Positions 44,246 through 56,590 are shown, numbered from the stretch's first letter. The stretch: 64,000 nucleotides of DNA from Haemaphysalis longicornis (GCA_013339765.2 CM023448.1:327885441-327949440), one strand, 5' to 3'. Notes: generated by a model from the sequence alone, not told the origin. Program-made: numbers and translations.

Positions 44246-44690
44246 CCCTGCATTTCCAAAAAATGAAGTTTTCGCGGAAGTTCCACCTTTAATCGTTATA
44301 ATATCGTAAAGATCATTGGTCGAACCAAATTTTGAGAAACCAAAAAATAAAAAAATATAAAAAAATGACGGAAACTTGCGAACAGTACAACACCCTGCAT
44401 TTCCAAAATAATGCAGATTTTGCGGAAATTCCACTTGTAATTGTTATCATAGCGTAGATCGAGAGAATTGGCCGAACATAATTTTGAAAAACGAAAAACC
44501 AAGAAAAATATAAAAAATACGGAAAATGGTGAGCCATGTAACGCCCTTCATTTATAAAAAATGCAGATCTGGCGCAAGTAACACCTGTGATCGTTATAAT
44601 AGTGAAAATGGAGATAATTGGACGGACAAGACTTAGAAAAATCAAGAAATTTGGCTCTAAAAGACTCACAATCAAGAGAAGCGCCATAAG
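44246..44690 (+). repeat. three tandem ~150-bp AT-rich monomers
   Basis: Units start at 44246, 44393 and 44544 with CCCTGCATTTCCAAAA or a variant (periods 147 and 151). Each carries a CGGAAGTTCCACC-like and an ATCGTTATAAT-like block in the same order. The monomers have diverged considerably. This is satellite-like. The long minus-strand frames here are repeats of the same peptide pattern, not genes. Confidence 0.75.
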
Positions 44691-44699
44691 AATGCTGAG

Positions 44700-47250
44700 C
44701 ATTAGTAGACAATTCTCTTAATTTCTGCAACTTTTTTTAAGTGGTCTCATTTAACTCGCGCTTCCGTTATTAACGAGTTATTTTATTGTACGCGGAAGCG
44801 CAAGGTCGCGGTTAAGCATTTTCAACATTTTCAAGGCCGTTCACCAAAACCATTGCACTTGGTAATGAACGCACACTTGTGCATCTGAAGTTTAGACCGT
44901 ATAAAACAATGCCACCAATAAATGGGTTACAATGGTTGCAATTGCACTAACACATTCGTGATTTGTGCACTTCTGGAACACGTTCATGACCTCAGTTTTC
45001 ATGCAATGAGGTTTTACCTTTATAATCTCAGTGTTTTGCCACCTGATCTATCAGGCCTCAATGCACATACCACGAATTAAAAAAACTCCCCATATTTATA
45101 ATGCCATGTTACAAGCAAAGCTATAAAGCAAATATCTGCATACCTTAAACCTATCTGGATCTTGAAGTGATAGTCTACTCATACGAGCTTGGGACATGAA
45201 CAGAGAGCCGAGTTGGGTATGTAAATTTTAAGTATTTTGTCATTCTCGAATTCATGAGCATGCACAAGTGTGAGATTAAAATGACATGAATGACACCATG
45301 TCGAAGGAACGATGTTTTTTTTTTTTTCAAAAATACAAATACGAACACGAAATACTTATACTGAAATAACAAATACAAATATTAGCAGATTGCCCTTATG
45401 GAACACACAAATGAAAATATTCTTTTGTGGAAGAGCAAATAAGGACCTGTCAAGATAAAATTATTATTTTCATTTATGGAATTTTCAGCAGCTTGCTGAA
45501 CGGGAGGAAACTCATCTTTTTTGCAGGCTGCTGACTGTATAAAGCCCAATGTTTGGCCTAAAGCTGACGGGTATACCTCATGTCCTAATGTAATATATTA
45601 CCAAATAAAGAAAAAGTACTTTCTCCGGGCTTCAATTATGGTCCAGGTGAGGTAAAGGGGACTGTGAGAGGGAAAGAGGTTCCCAGCCTGCACCACATAT
45701 GTATCGCAGGGAGAGAAAGGGAAGAGGAGGGGGGAGAAATACACCACTTCCGATGATGTAGAAGGCCTTTGTAGAATCCCCCCAGCAATCTTTGGGCCGG
45801 GAGCTGCTGCTTCTGGGATTTCGTCGCACTGTAATGGAAACAGCGTTGTAAACATTTCAAAAACCTCGAGTTACGGGTAGCATTCTGTTGTGTTGACACT
45901 GCGTGAAGAAAAGAAATGGCAGTTGAAAAAGCGACCAGGTACAAAATTGTGGCGTTATTTATCGGCGGTAAAACAGTATAGCCTGAAGGGGCGCAGCAGA
46001 AGTATCACCAACACCTTAGCAGATATGTGAAAATATCATAAATCAGGCAAGTGCATCGCTGTAGTTTAGGCAATTATTTCTTTCTTACTGCTTTATATTC
46101 AAAAGCTCTCCAAAAGGACGTTTTCTTCATATACATAGGAAGGCCGAGCGCTTTTTCAGTGCAAAAGGGGTGCGAGAAAACTTTGGCATAATTTTATTTG
46201 ACGCCGCCACGTCAATTGGACGTCCTAAAAAAAAACCCCGTTCGCTGTTACACGCGGAGGGTAATGTGCCCTAGTTTCTTTTTATGAAACAATTTCCACC
46301 AATAGTATGGCGCAAAACATTTTATGAAAGATCGAATAAAACTGCTAGCAATATCTTTTGCTAAAGCATAGGTAAACTGCGCGCACCGAGCAACAGCCAC
46401 GACATCTGTAACAACCATAGCCTCCTGTATAACGCCTTTACAGGAGGCTGAGTAACAACATTAGAAGCCACCGCTATGAGCAACCTCCACGCCGGCGCCG
46501 CGCCGCGTTTGCGCTGCCAATGCTATCATGTTTCTGCAAACCGCGAGTTGACACTCCAGACAGACGACAGCCGTGCCGAACACAACAAGATGGGGGCTGG
46601 TGTTACTCATGAATGTTGCTTCATGTGAAAACTTTACCACTTAAACGCACCGTAAGAAAGTTTCCAAATCGCCACAGGATCCAGACTACTCAACGTGCCA
46701 GAAAATTCACTAGCCGAAACGACGACGCGAAAACCTAGTTACGAAAAAACGTTATAGCTAACTTTTTGCTACTCTTACCGAAAATGGCAAGCAGTGGCCA
46801 TAGAATATTGAAAAATACAAAATTCAAACTGGGTTTTATGTGGCTTGACCTTGACAATGGGACGCGTGTAAAAATGCAAATTCTTTATGGCACCACGGTA
46901 TACTCATTACGGCAACGGAAGTACCCCACATGTGCAAGCGTTTTCGTTTTTCTCCTGGATCCCAAAACGGCCGCCGCACTGGGAAACCGAATCCTCTCTA
47001 TAAAACACGTCAAATTTACCGTACGATCCCGGGTATCGGAGAACGGTTTTGGCGCGGGCTTCTTACGACGACGCAAAAGGCATAATTTCGTGGCCTTGCT
47101 AATTGTCTGCAAACACAAATTCTTACAGTCTGCGCTCCCCCACCCCCCGAAAAAAAAGAAATCCAGGGACTTACCTATCCGCTCGTGTTCAACCGGGCTA
47201 TGCCCGTAATACACACACCAGCCGGCTTTACATGGCGCCGCTCCCTTTGG
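44700..47250. other. unassigned; small hairpin at 46431-46453
   Basis: T-run at 45314-45328. AGCCTCCTGTA...TACAGGAGGCT hairpin at 46422-46450. The frames at 46766-47209 and 46885-47322 are mutual shadows with no domain. Confidence 0.4.
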
Positions 47251-47299
47251 GTTGCGTTCCCGGTGGCCGGTGTAACAGGGTCGATGAGTTGCTTCCCCT

Positions 47300-50200
47300 G
47301 TTACACTGATTTCGGTGCACACATTTGATGTCAGCGGAAGCGAACGTGGTCAAGAAAGTGTGACGCTCGGAACTGAGTATGAACTATACAGAGCATGAGT
47401 CAAAGCGCGGGACCCCAACTTGCTCCGCGCTGAAATTACTCCATGCTGCGCACGCGCGCTAAAGACAAATCACCGGACCACAACTCGCCACGCGCGAACT
47501 TTTTCCACTCCTACTGCGCATGTGCGCGCAAGTTTTTTTTTTTATGTTTTTCGGCTTTCGCCGCGTCGTCGGGCGCGGTCGTCGGGCCCCCGCAAAGGAA
47601 GTTGCGGGCCATTGTGTGAGGGGAATACGCGCATGCGCCGCAAGCCACACATATCGCTCGGAGCTTCACTATTGCCCTCTCTTTTTATTTATTTTCTGGC
47701 GTCAGGCTGTCCGCTAGTATATAGCCGTGACACGGGTCGTTGGCGCAGCATATAAGCGTGCTGAACCACCTGAGGTTTTGTCACGGAAAAGAAGTCTGTC
47801 AGGGCCTCTTATATCACGGTATTGAGACTGCCCACCGCATATAAATAGGACGCCATCCGGGACGCGATTAAGAGTGTACCTATAGTGAAGCTCACGCACA
47901 GCCGGGCGCCCGAACACTTCGTTGAGAGCGGTCTCTTTCAGACTGGGATGTCGGCTCCATGGTTTCTGCAGTTGCTCAACCTCCCATAGGAGGAAAGCCC
48001 ACCATTTACGTCATCGCCGTCAGCGCCACTGAACATGGCGGTATCTTGATGGAGCTGTCGATGAGCAGCTGCAGCGGTCAACGTCTTCAGGCACGGTGGG
48101 GAGCACCTTCCTGCTTCGCATTTCCAGGCTGCGAGCTAATTGGGACCTCGGCACCTCCACTGACATACAGCGGGGTTTATAGCCGGGTCCTGGCGCGCTG
48201 TTTGGGGCCCATTTTAGACTCATGTAAACGGCTCTTCCACTACAGTGCATGAAGTACCGCATCCCTGCATGCCATCACATCCGGTGCATACTGCAAGGGA
48301 ATTGTTAACTTCTTTATTGTTTATTGGTACGAAAATAACCCGGGGATCTCTTGCTAATGCATTACACTCCCCTATGGGTAACAAGAAGCCATGGTGAACG
48401 GTGAGTATTCCCCGCGAGTTCGGCCTATAGGTGGCGACAGCGTCACGCTGCTGGTGTGGATGCTCCGCTGAGCGGTAGCGGGCAAATGCACATGGTGGGC
48501 GCGCGTTGTAGACAAGCGTAGACAAGCTTGGTATGCTGTGAGCACTATTGGCCTTGGTCAAGCTTGGTCTTGCTGTGAGCACTATTATCCCTGGGCCGTT
48601 GATTATATTTGTTTCCTTTTATATCTCACAGTTGCCTTAAACAGGGAGATCTATTTGAAACCCTACCAATAATTGCTTACAAAGCCAGGTAATCAACAAT
48701 CAGTCACAAAACCATGAAGATAGCAAATTAACCTGCCCAGGTACACGTGTGATACAACGTTCCTCCCCAACTTTTTCGTAAATAATAACGCAACGGGTTC
48801 CCGATTAACTGCGCTGTGCTGTTGACTGAAGATCGTGTTTTTACTGACTTTCGTTCGTTGGGGTTGGCTAAAAACGGCACGTATAAAACTTATGCGTGCT
48901 TTTTTCCAATTCATTTCCGCCTAAAGTCCGAGTCGCAGCACAAAAAAAAAAAGGGGGGGGGGGGGGAACCGCATGAAACACGAAGAACGAAACACGAAGA
49001 ACGAGAAATGCCCATGAAAGCACCCTCGGCGCCGTGTTGCGTCACGGTGAAAAATGTGGGGGCGAAAAGTAAGGCAGGTATCATAAATGTCACTATTTCC
49101 AGAACTTTCCATCCGCATTTTGATACGAGACTGCCCAGGAAATACTTCGCGTGTTTCTCCTTCTTATTAATACTTAATACTTATTAATCTTAAAATACTT
49201 CTTATTAAATCGGTCAGTATGGGGCCGGCTGTAAATAGTATTTTGGAGTGGGGAGAAACAAAAAAAAAATCCAACGAGTCGTGGGGCGACGTGCACGTGG
49301 CACAAAAAACTAGTGTTTCGCCCGGCTGCACAGGTAAGTTACCCGATCTTTAATTCCTTTTTAATCTTCAGGTGCACTTTCAGGGGTTAAGACCTGGCTA
49401 ATTTTAAGCATACGGTTATGCGGAGCAAAACACTTTCTTGGGCGAGCTGATTCGTGTCGTGATTTCAAAATTTGCTACATGAAGAAGCAGCAAGAAAGAC
49501 AACAGGACAGGTGAAAACTTACAACTCCTTCATTCCATCCAAAGATTCGGGTAAAGCAGTCCCGTCCGTAAATATATATAAACGTATACATAAAAACAGA
49601 CATTATAGTCGCGCAGCATCACCGGCGACTGTCCAAAACAACATCTATTTTTGGTAACACGGAGGCTTACTACCTAGACAGAGGCATCTTAGCATGTGTA
49701 AAATACGCTTCAGCAAATGTATGTGTGGCGCACCTGCCGTAGAATAAATGTTTTTATTTCAGTAACGCTTGTTTTCAAATGTTTTCAATGACAATACTGC
49801 AACCTTCGATGTAACACCCTGGACCAACGTAACACCAAGAGGGCAAACTACCGCACTGGTCGGCAAGAAAACTTCGAAGGGTTTTCGAAACACAGTTACT
49901 CACTCCTTTCCCGCGGCAATCGACGACCACGGCGACGTTTCGCGGAAGGAGTGCGTTCTCTCGCAACGACCGCTCATTATTACGTTCCTCGATAAAATCC
50001 TCGATAAATCCACGATAAAATTACTCGATAAAAGGTGACCAGGTCATTGCTTACTGCCAAACAAGCAGCCTTTTTTGTTGTTGTTGGGAACAGAGCGTGT
50101 CTTGCGTCGAACGCAACGCGAAATGGGGGCTGACGTGAAAGCGCACACTTTATAGGAGTGGTTCCTCAGTCCACCCCCAGGGGCCGACTCTGTTCGATCT

Positions 50201-50490
50201 CTGGGTGGGAAATAGCAGCGGAAAAATAGTGGGGGAGAAGCTGTCGTTCGTGGGAGCGTCCCCCGCTACAGCACTCCTCGGTATCGTGTTCTTACTAACG
50301 TGCGATTGGGACCATGGCCCACGTCTCACCAGTCTTGGTTCGCCCCGCGGCCTAAATTGACTGCTGGGTGCGCTATTAGCTAGTGGCGTGCGCTGCTGCT
50401 CTTCCTTCTGGACCCCGCAGCACCAATCATTGGTCACCAGCTTTACGGCGATGCACACAAAAATACAGCTACGGCTCTTGCAGCGACCGA
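47300..50490. other. unassigned; short purine repeats
   Basis: G11 at 48954-48965 and GAAACACGAAGAAC repeated at 48975-49005. CTCGATAAA repeats at 49990-50033. No gene recognised. Confidence 0.35.
47840..47847 (+). promoter_or_regulatory. TATA-box-like site
   Basis: TATAAATA with CG-rich flanks lies ~30 bases upstream of GCGATTAAGAGTGTACC. No gene downstream can be named. Confidence 0.2.
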
Positions 50491-50501
50491 AGAGTTGCCT
50501 C

Positions 50502-50537
50502 CAGGCCGCTGACCCAGTGTACTGGGTCAGCGGCCTG
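50502..50537. repeat. perfect 17-bp palindrome arms
   Basis: CAGGCCGCTGACCCAGT and its exact reverse complement are separated by GT. Outer arms GCCTCCA/TGGAGGC (50497-50503 and 50548-50554) extend the fold. Confidence 0.9.
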
Positions 50538-50559
50538 CAGTTATAACTGGAGGCATAGT

Positions 50560-51634
50560 TATCCTTTCCCACTTTACCTTTCGCCGAAAATTCCCCTATC
50601 AACCTTACGCTCATCCATAGCAGCGCCCAGTTTAACGAAATGAAATAGGCCTCCTGCGCTGGAGTTTTGTCGACACGCAGCGCCCCTAGCGGCCGACGCC
50701 TCTGGGTAGTACAAAAGCAGACGACCCTCGCCGCCCTCCATGTGTTTTCAATTACAAGCCAGAGTGAAAGTTGGTTGTGGCGCTTTGTGGCGTGTTTAAA
50801 TGACTGCATACTGTATGAAATAGCCCTTAAAGTAGCTGCAGAGGCTAAACAAAATAATATCCGCTAAATTAAGCCGATTTGTCGGCTTTCTTTTGAGCGA
50901 GCTGTCGCGGTGGTCGCGGCGTGGGACAGTATCGCCAGGTCGGGTGGTTTAACTGTTTGACGACAGTTACAGTTTTTTCTTCTTGCGTGCGGTCGACAAA
51001 GGAAAGTTCACGAGTAGCATAAACACGGAACGCTGCTCATCTTACATCCTGAGGTAACTGCAAAAGGTTGCTTCATCGGGAGCATGCAAGCGAACGCAAG
51101 AATTGCGCAGCCGACTCAGCTGACACTGCTGGCCTGGCACCGCCTTTGAAACGAGTGGAAATTTTGTTTCGTATTTTCGCAAACTAAATGATTCTTGCGC
51201 GAAGTTTTACGCCGCACGATTTACGAACGGCAGGGTACATGTATACTAGCGAATAGGTGGGGCAATAGCGCCAATTAAATAAACAAATTAAGCGCTATTC
51301 GCAAAACACGCACAAATCACACACCCGCTGCCTGCAGAGATGTGTACTTCTATAACATCACATAACACAGCCGCATACACGGTGCGAGGCCACGAATATT
51401 TATATACGATCATCACTGACTGTGTTGGTTTTCTAGTGCAGGGGTCGTCTAATGTGAACGCCGACACGCCAGTTTTGACTTCAAATGGAGTTAGACAGCG
51501 AGACAAGAACAGAGAATTGGCGTCCTCCAGTTGAATTGCCCCCCCCCCCCCTGCCCCCCCATCCTCACACTTCGCCAGATTATTGTCAAATATTATTAGA
51601 AATTCGCTGAATTTTGCATTCAAAGCCCTCCTCC

Positions 51635-51671
<37 letters not shown>

Positions 51672-52000
51672 ATTTGCCGTCCAGCCCTCCGCCGTGTCGG
51701 CTGCATGGAACTCGGCCGTTGCTGACTCTCATTCTCGGCTATTAAGTGCGAACTGGGAATGTATGCTGCAAGAGCGTAATTAGGTAAAGTGAGAGCAAAC
51801 AAGGAAAGCGAGCGGCCTCTTAGTTCGCCCGACCACTTTGTTTTACGGCCACTCATTTCGGAATCGCAAAACAGATTTCACGCTTCTGACGGTCGCGGCA
51901 TTTTGTCACTGAGACACGCAACAAAACGGCAAGCTAACGCTGCACCATGTATTCGTAACGGCGACGCAAACGAGCACTGTTTAATGAAAGTGCACGCATA
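50560..52000. other. unassigned; C35 run at 51636-51670
   Basis: No gene recognised. C-runs at 51540-51550 and 51636-51670 (35 uninterrupted C). Confidence 0.4.
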
Positions 52001-52022
52001 GTGTGTAGGTACGCAAAAGAGC

Positions 52023-52055
52023 GGCGCACCGCAGCAGGCGAGCCTGCGGTGCGCC
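52023..52055. repeat. perfect 11-bp hairpin arms
   Basis: GGCGCACCGCA and TGCGGTGCGCC form a hairpin, with GCAGGC/GCCTGC able to pair inside. Confidence 0.75.
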
Positions 52056-52059
52056 GGAC

Positions 52060-52670
52060 TCGCTGGCTTTTTAAAGCGCGATCATCGCCGATTGCGTCAC
52101 TCTTCTTTTTTGATCGGCTGTTTTTGAGAAGTCTTTGTCACCTAGAGTATTAGTTTAAACTAGAAATTTTACTTAAAATTTCACTTCGTACGACCATCGA
52201 TCGGTGAGCTGCGAGTAGCAGACGCCGTCACGGTCCCGGCCCTTTCGTCGGCGCTGTAAACGTGTTTAGAGCTGCAAAGCTTTTTCCCCTAATGCCAAGG
52301 TGATCGCTGAAATAGATCGGACGCGTCGGGGATGAGCTGGTGACCACGTCGCAAAATAATCGGGAGCGTCGAGCTCATTTTGCTTCTGTCAACACGGGAT
52401 CCTATGGGACCCGCGCAGCTTTGTACTACCCGGAAGTACTGCCCGGAAGCCGCTTGCGCAGCGCCCCCTGGGCAGCGCAGGAGGCCTATAAACGTGTTCT
52501 CACGCAGTCACTTTCGTTTTGAAATCGAGGGCATGTCCAAAGAATAGGCTTCAGTAGTGCCCGGAATTTCACCGCTGATGCATAGGCCTTTATTAGGAGA
52601 AGAATTAAAAATCTTTTTTCGTTTAATAAGGGAAATGTTTGTACGAGTCAAAAGTTGTCTGAGGCGGACC
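52060..52670. other. unassigned sequence
   Basis: No gene recognised. Confidence 0.35.
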
Positions 52671-52674
52671 TGTT

Positions 52675-52905
52675 GGGAGCGAAAGTAGGCTCTTTCCGGG
52701 GTTGTTTGATGGCGGTCCGGTGTTCCTGTGGATCATATTCACAGGCTGAAGGCGTCCGCTGGCTTGGGAGCTGTGAGCGATGCACGTGCCGCCAAATGGG
52801 ATGCCATATTACCGGGGATTCCGGCATGGCCGGGCACCCACGAGAAGGTGACGTCGATGTTCTGTTGATGAATGATGCTTTTGATTTCTTCGATCTCCTT
52901 AACCC
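52675..52905 (-). pseudogene. LINE RNase H fragment
   Basis: The minus strand reads EIKSIIHQQNIDVTFSWVPGHAGIPGN, then a degraded ASHLAARA. The WVPGHAGI.GN signature, with its conserved His, marks the C-terminal RNase H of I-type LINEs. A later frame gives YDPQEHRTAIKQP. Only about 75 codons survive. The (GT)n tract follows directly on its 5' side. Confidence 0.75.
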
Positions 52906-52938
52906 TTAGGCTGTATTATAGTTGATAACGACATTTAG

Positions 52939-52959
52939 TGTGTGTGTGTGTGTGGTGTG

Positions 52960-53012
<53 letters not shown>

Positions 53013-53141
53013 TGTGTGTGTGTGTGTGGGTGTGTGTGTGCGTGTGCGTGTGCGTGTGCGTGTGTGCGTGTGCGTGGGTGTGTATGTGTACGTGTGTGTG
53101 TATGTGTGCGTGGGTGTGCGTGTGCGTGTGCGTGTGATCGC
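52939..53141 (+). repeat. (GT)n microsatellite, ~200 bp
   Basis: GT repeat with GC interruptions (GTGC), more degraded toward 53141. Potential Z-DNA. The Cys-Val frames here are artefacts. Confidence 0.95.
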
Positions 53142-53144
53142 GTG

Positions 53145-53770
53145 CTCGCTAAATAACAGCTACCGATAAATATTGTTCTGTCACCAGAGATGCACTAAGT
53201 AAATAGGCTGCTTCACCACAATGAACAGCCAGTTTACAATGCCCCCGATAAAAACTAAAATGAAAACAAAAACAAAAACAACATGGAAGTTAAAAAGAGT
53301 ACGTCCGCTGTACGTCCGCCACTTCTCGCAGTTTTTTTTTTGTTTTTGTTTTTGCAATTTTCAATCAGTTGGTTCTATAGTCGTACTTCTGTTGCTTTGT
53401 TTGTTTGTTTTTTATCATCTATGTACTTGATGACCCCCTCCCCGCCACCTCGAAACGAAATCATATCCGGGCTTCTGACAGCTCAGAATAGGAGTTATTG
53501 GAAGTCTGCGTGAAAGACTTCCGTTCAGCAGTGGCAAACGAAAGTAACGACAACGATGACGACGATGGAGATAATAAGCCTCAAGGCGCCCCCCCCCCCC
53601 CCCCACACACACACACAAAATCGTGGCTGCGCGTATAGCCGGTATTCAGTGGCGTGGAATGCATGCAGTCAACCAAGTGTGCGCCGCCATATCTGTGGCC
53701 AAGCGTCTGTTGCTAGGCGACGTTGTGCGCACGGCCCGCAAATCAGGCATTCCTCTTCTCTTCCATGCAA
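53145..53770. other. unassigned; C14 at 53590
   Basis: AAAACA repeats at 53255-53282 and a C-run followed by (CA)n at 53588-53618. No gene recognised. Confidence 0.4.
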
Positions 53771-53776
53771 CCGTGT

Positions 53777-53875
53777 GAGTGCGCCCACGGCCGGGCTGGA
53801 GGAGCGGCGGGCGCGCACTTTCATGAAAGTGCGCGTTCGCCGATCCTCCAGTCCGGCCGTGGTGCGCCGTCACTC
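53777..53875. repeat. ~50-bp near-perfect palindrome
   Basis: Arms meet at TTTCATGAAA (53819-53828) with no loop. They match at about 43 of 50 positions, including CACGGCCGG.CTGGAGGA. Likely a foldback element. Confidence 0.8.
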
Positions 53876-54020
53876 GTTACGTCGGGCTTCGCGGGATGGC
53901 GGCACTTGTTTATGCTAAGCATGACTGTGAAACACATGACTGTGTTTCACGTTACAAACTCTACCTCAGCGAACGCAAAGTATTGCCTCGAGTTCAATGT
54001 GAGTGCGATTAATAGCATCT

Positions 54021-54066
54021 CTGTTGACGCCACCGTTTAGAACATCTCTGTTGACGCCGCCGTTTG
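54021..54066 (+). repeat. short tandem duplication
   Basis: CATCTCTGTTGACGCC(A/G)CCGTTT occurs twice, 28 bases apart. Confidence 0.8.
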
Positions 54067-54331
54067 AATAGGATTCGAACGGAGCACATGACGCACGCCG
54101 GTGTTTTTTTTTTTTCTTCAGCGTGCGGGCGCAGTGGCCCAAGCCGCGCCGTGTCCGTGGCGCATCGGCCATGTATGTGGCCGTTTCCAGTGTTGCCAAG
54201 CGAAGAAACTGACCACTAAACTTTTCAACGAATACCGCCTATAGGTGAAAAATCTTGCTGGTATGAATGTGAAGCAGCAACGCCATACCGTGTTGCCGAA
54301 ATGAGTGCTCCAAAAAGGCAACGCCTTCCGC

Positions 54332-54392
54332 TTATATATATATATATATATATATATATCTATATATATATAAAATATATATATATATATAT
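54332..54392. repeat. (TA)n tract at the left edge of the tRNA-unit array
   Basis: Interrupted TA repeat. Confidence 0.9.
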
Positions 54393-55030
54393 AGAAAAAA
54401 ATGCCGGCAGTCTACAACCCCAAAGAAGGCATAGGGGAATGGTTAGAATATTTTTTACCGTTAGTGACGTTACTTTTTTAAATTTTTTTTAATTTTATTA
54501 ATTACGTGTGAAAGAAAGAAAAAAAAACACGCGCCCAGAGTGGGGACCGAACCCACGCCTTTCGATTAGATCTCGAATGCCTTACCAATTCGGCTATCTG
54601 GGCGACTGTGTTCTCCTTCACTTTCTGGGGTATTTATATTTACTACAACTGTATCTGACACTTGAGGGTGGTAGCCAGCGCCACTCAGACTACACGGGAG
54701 AAGGGGACCTTCTTTTTCAACCCCCGGGCGTGACGCGAACGTCTACAGCCTGTCATAAGCGGTAACTGGCGGGAAACCCTCTTATGCTACCTTGGCATCA
54801 AGGCTGCCAGAACCGAGGCCCTCGCTAAGCTTTCGCACGATAATAGGGTTTGGAAATGAGGGGCTCGTTAGAAAATACAGAAAGAAATGCCGGCAGTCTA
54901 CAACGCCAAAAAGGCATAGGGGAATGGTTAGAATATTTTTTACCCTTAGTGACGTTACATTGTTAATTTTTTTTATTAATTACGTGTGAAAGAAACAAAG
55001 AAAAACACGCGCCCAGAGTGGGGACCGAAT
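54393..55030 (-). repeat. minus-strand tRNA-unit satellite, ~1.3 units
   Basis: The segment from GCCGGCAGTCTACAA to the tRNA-like core starts at about 54402 and again at about 54888, a period near 485 bp. The part distal to the core (ACGCCCGGGGGTT, AAGGTCCCCTTC, GGCGCTGGCTACCACC on the minus strand) is homologous to the plus-strand units at 55146-57480. The second unit breaks off inside its tRNA-like core at 55030, at a (TA)n tract. Confidence 0.8.
54532..54604 (-). tRNA. tRNA-like cloverleaf, type M (nominal TCT), probable pseudo-tRNA
   Basis: 73 bases fold into a full cloverleaf: acceptor CGCCCAG/CTGGGCG (7 perfect pairs), anticodon stem TTCGA/TCGAA and T stem GTGGG/CCCAC. A box TAGCCGAATTGG, and B box GGTTCGGTCCC with one change. 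The anticodon loop reads GATCTAA, which would place TCT (Arg) at 34-36 but A at position 33, where tRNAs almost always have U. I therefore call it a tRNA-like sequence or pseudogene within a satellite unit, possibly still transcribed by pol III. Confidence 0.5.
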
Positions 55031-55031
55031 A

Positions 55032-55076
<45 letters not shown>

Positions 55077-55144
55077 TATATCATATATATATATAAAATA
55101 TATATATATATATTATATATATATAATATATATATATAATATAT
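55031..55144. repeat. (TA)n tract at the inversion point of the array
   Basis: About 114 bases of interrupted TA. Units are minus-strand to its left and plus-strand to its right. Confidence 0.9.
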
Positions 55145-55247
55145 CCCCTTCACCCCGTGTAGTCCGAGTGGCGCTGGCTACACCCCCAAGTACAGGAAAC
55201 AAAAATACCTAACATAAAAACCCGAGAAACTGGTGGGGGAAAAAGCT

Positions 55248-55320
55248 CCACCGTTAGCGTAGTGGTTATCGCACCAGACCGGTATTCTGGAGGTCGTGGG
55301 TTCGGATCCCACCCGGCGGG
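55248..55320 (+). tRNA. tRNA-like cloverleaf, type P, unit 1 (pseudo-tRNA)
   Basis: A box TAGCGTAGTGG, anticodon stem CCAGA/TCTGG, T stem GTGGG/CCCAC. The acceptor is damaged (TCCACCG against CGGCGGG). Loop CCGGTAT has C at position 33. Confidence 0.45.
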
Positions 55321-55463
55321 CATTTTTTCCCCCAATTTCTTTCTGACTCAAAAATTCTTCATCTTTTCTAGGACCCACCACAACCTCCCCTTTGCTTTCC
55401 GAGGTTTTCTTGACTGCAACCCTTATTTTCTGTCTTATTTCACAGAGCCCCTCATTCCCCATT

Positions 55464-56355
55464 TTAATGCGAATGCACTTCTTAAGCGAGCCTGAATCGT
55501 CTGCCGCCGTCCCGCATGAAACAGCTGCGGGTGCGCGCGCTCCTCGTCTTCCCAGCAAGGGGGATGTTCCTGCTGACATGGCACATACCCACGTGGGGGA
55601 TTGGCCAGGAATCGGGCGTGAGAAGGGCAAATGCACCCGCTTAAAGGAGTACTGACACGAAATTTTCAAAGCTGAGATACTATGTAAAACGCTTCCTTTT
55701 TATCAGGAGATATCTCTCAGCAAGTGCAACAGCAACCGTTCAGCAAACATATGTAAATCCATTTAATCTTTCGCCCGCACGAGAAAGCCCAAGCGGGTCG
55801 ACGTGACATCATCTGCTACGTGCCCCAAACTGCCGACGTCGGGGCCCTGACGAAGCCGAGCCTGGCTGTGGTTGGCGCGGCTGCTCCGGCGTGTGTACAC
55901 GTCATGGTTTTGGGACTGACGTCATGCTGCCCGGGCCTGTGGGACGGCGAAGACCTCGACGGTCTGGGCGCGCGCGTGCGCTCGCTCGCGAGCGCTTCCA
56001 GAGAGGCAGCATACGGCAAGAATGGTGACGTCACGTGATACATCCTGTCATGGCGGCCGCTCGGCTTTTTAAGTGCGAATGCACTTCTTAACGAGCCTGA
56101 ATCGTCCCCCGGGGCCGTCGTCCGCCGCTCCTCCGGAGGTGTTATCGGGCGCCTCCTCTCCCCTGCAACGGAGCGAAGCTGAATACCCGACTGAATACCG
56201 GAGCGAATGCGGAGTTTAATAAAATGCATCTTTCTTTCTTTGTGTTGTGTGTGTGTGTGTGTGATCTCTCTTTCGCGAAACATTACCGAACCGCGCAAAT
56301 TCAACTCGTGCATTCGCACTTTCAATTCTTCCCTCGGGGAAAGCGGGTATTTTCT
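55464..56355. other. insertion in the satellite between units 1 and 2
   Basis: Direct repeats GCGAATGCACTTCTTAA plus GCCTGAATCGTC occur at 55467 and 56073. At 55641, TTAAAGGAGTACTGACAC matches the terminus of the element at 40227, but no right end was found. A short (GT)n lies at 56244-56262. The long opposed frames here (for example 55816-56325) have no domain. Confidence 0.55.
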
Positions 56356-56590
56356 GATTCGCTACATGCTTAGCGAGGGCCTCTGTTCTGGCAGTCTTGA
56401 TGCCAAAAGGGTTAGCTTAAGAGGGTTCAACGCTGGTCGACCACTCTCGACATGTCGTAGGCCTCGAGTAACGCCCGGGGGTTAAAAAAAGTTCCCTTCA
56501 CCCCGTTGTCCGAGTGGCGCTGGCTACTACCCCAAGTACAGGAACCAAAATACCTAACATAAATACCCGAGAAACTGGTGGGGAACAAGC

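Noticed and set aside
47272..47306. TGTAACAGGG ... CCCCTGTTACA as LTR ends
   Set aside because: The pair is only 35 bases apart, far too short for an LTR. There is no primer-binding site or gag/pol. It is a small hairpin.
50150..50809. 219-codon minus-strand frame
   Set aside because: It crosses the perfect palindrome at 50502, shows no motif, and has a comparable opposite-strand frame. Treated as chance.
52922..53169. Three overlapping 70-75 codon Cys/Val-rich frames
   Set aside because: They are translations of the (GT)n microsatellite.
55816..56325. 169-codon minus-strand frame
   Set aside because: GC-rich composition with open frames on both strands, and it crosses the satellite insertion and a GT run. 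No domain.
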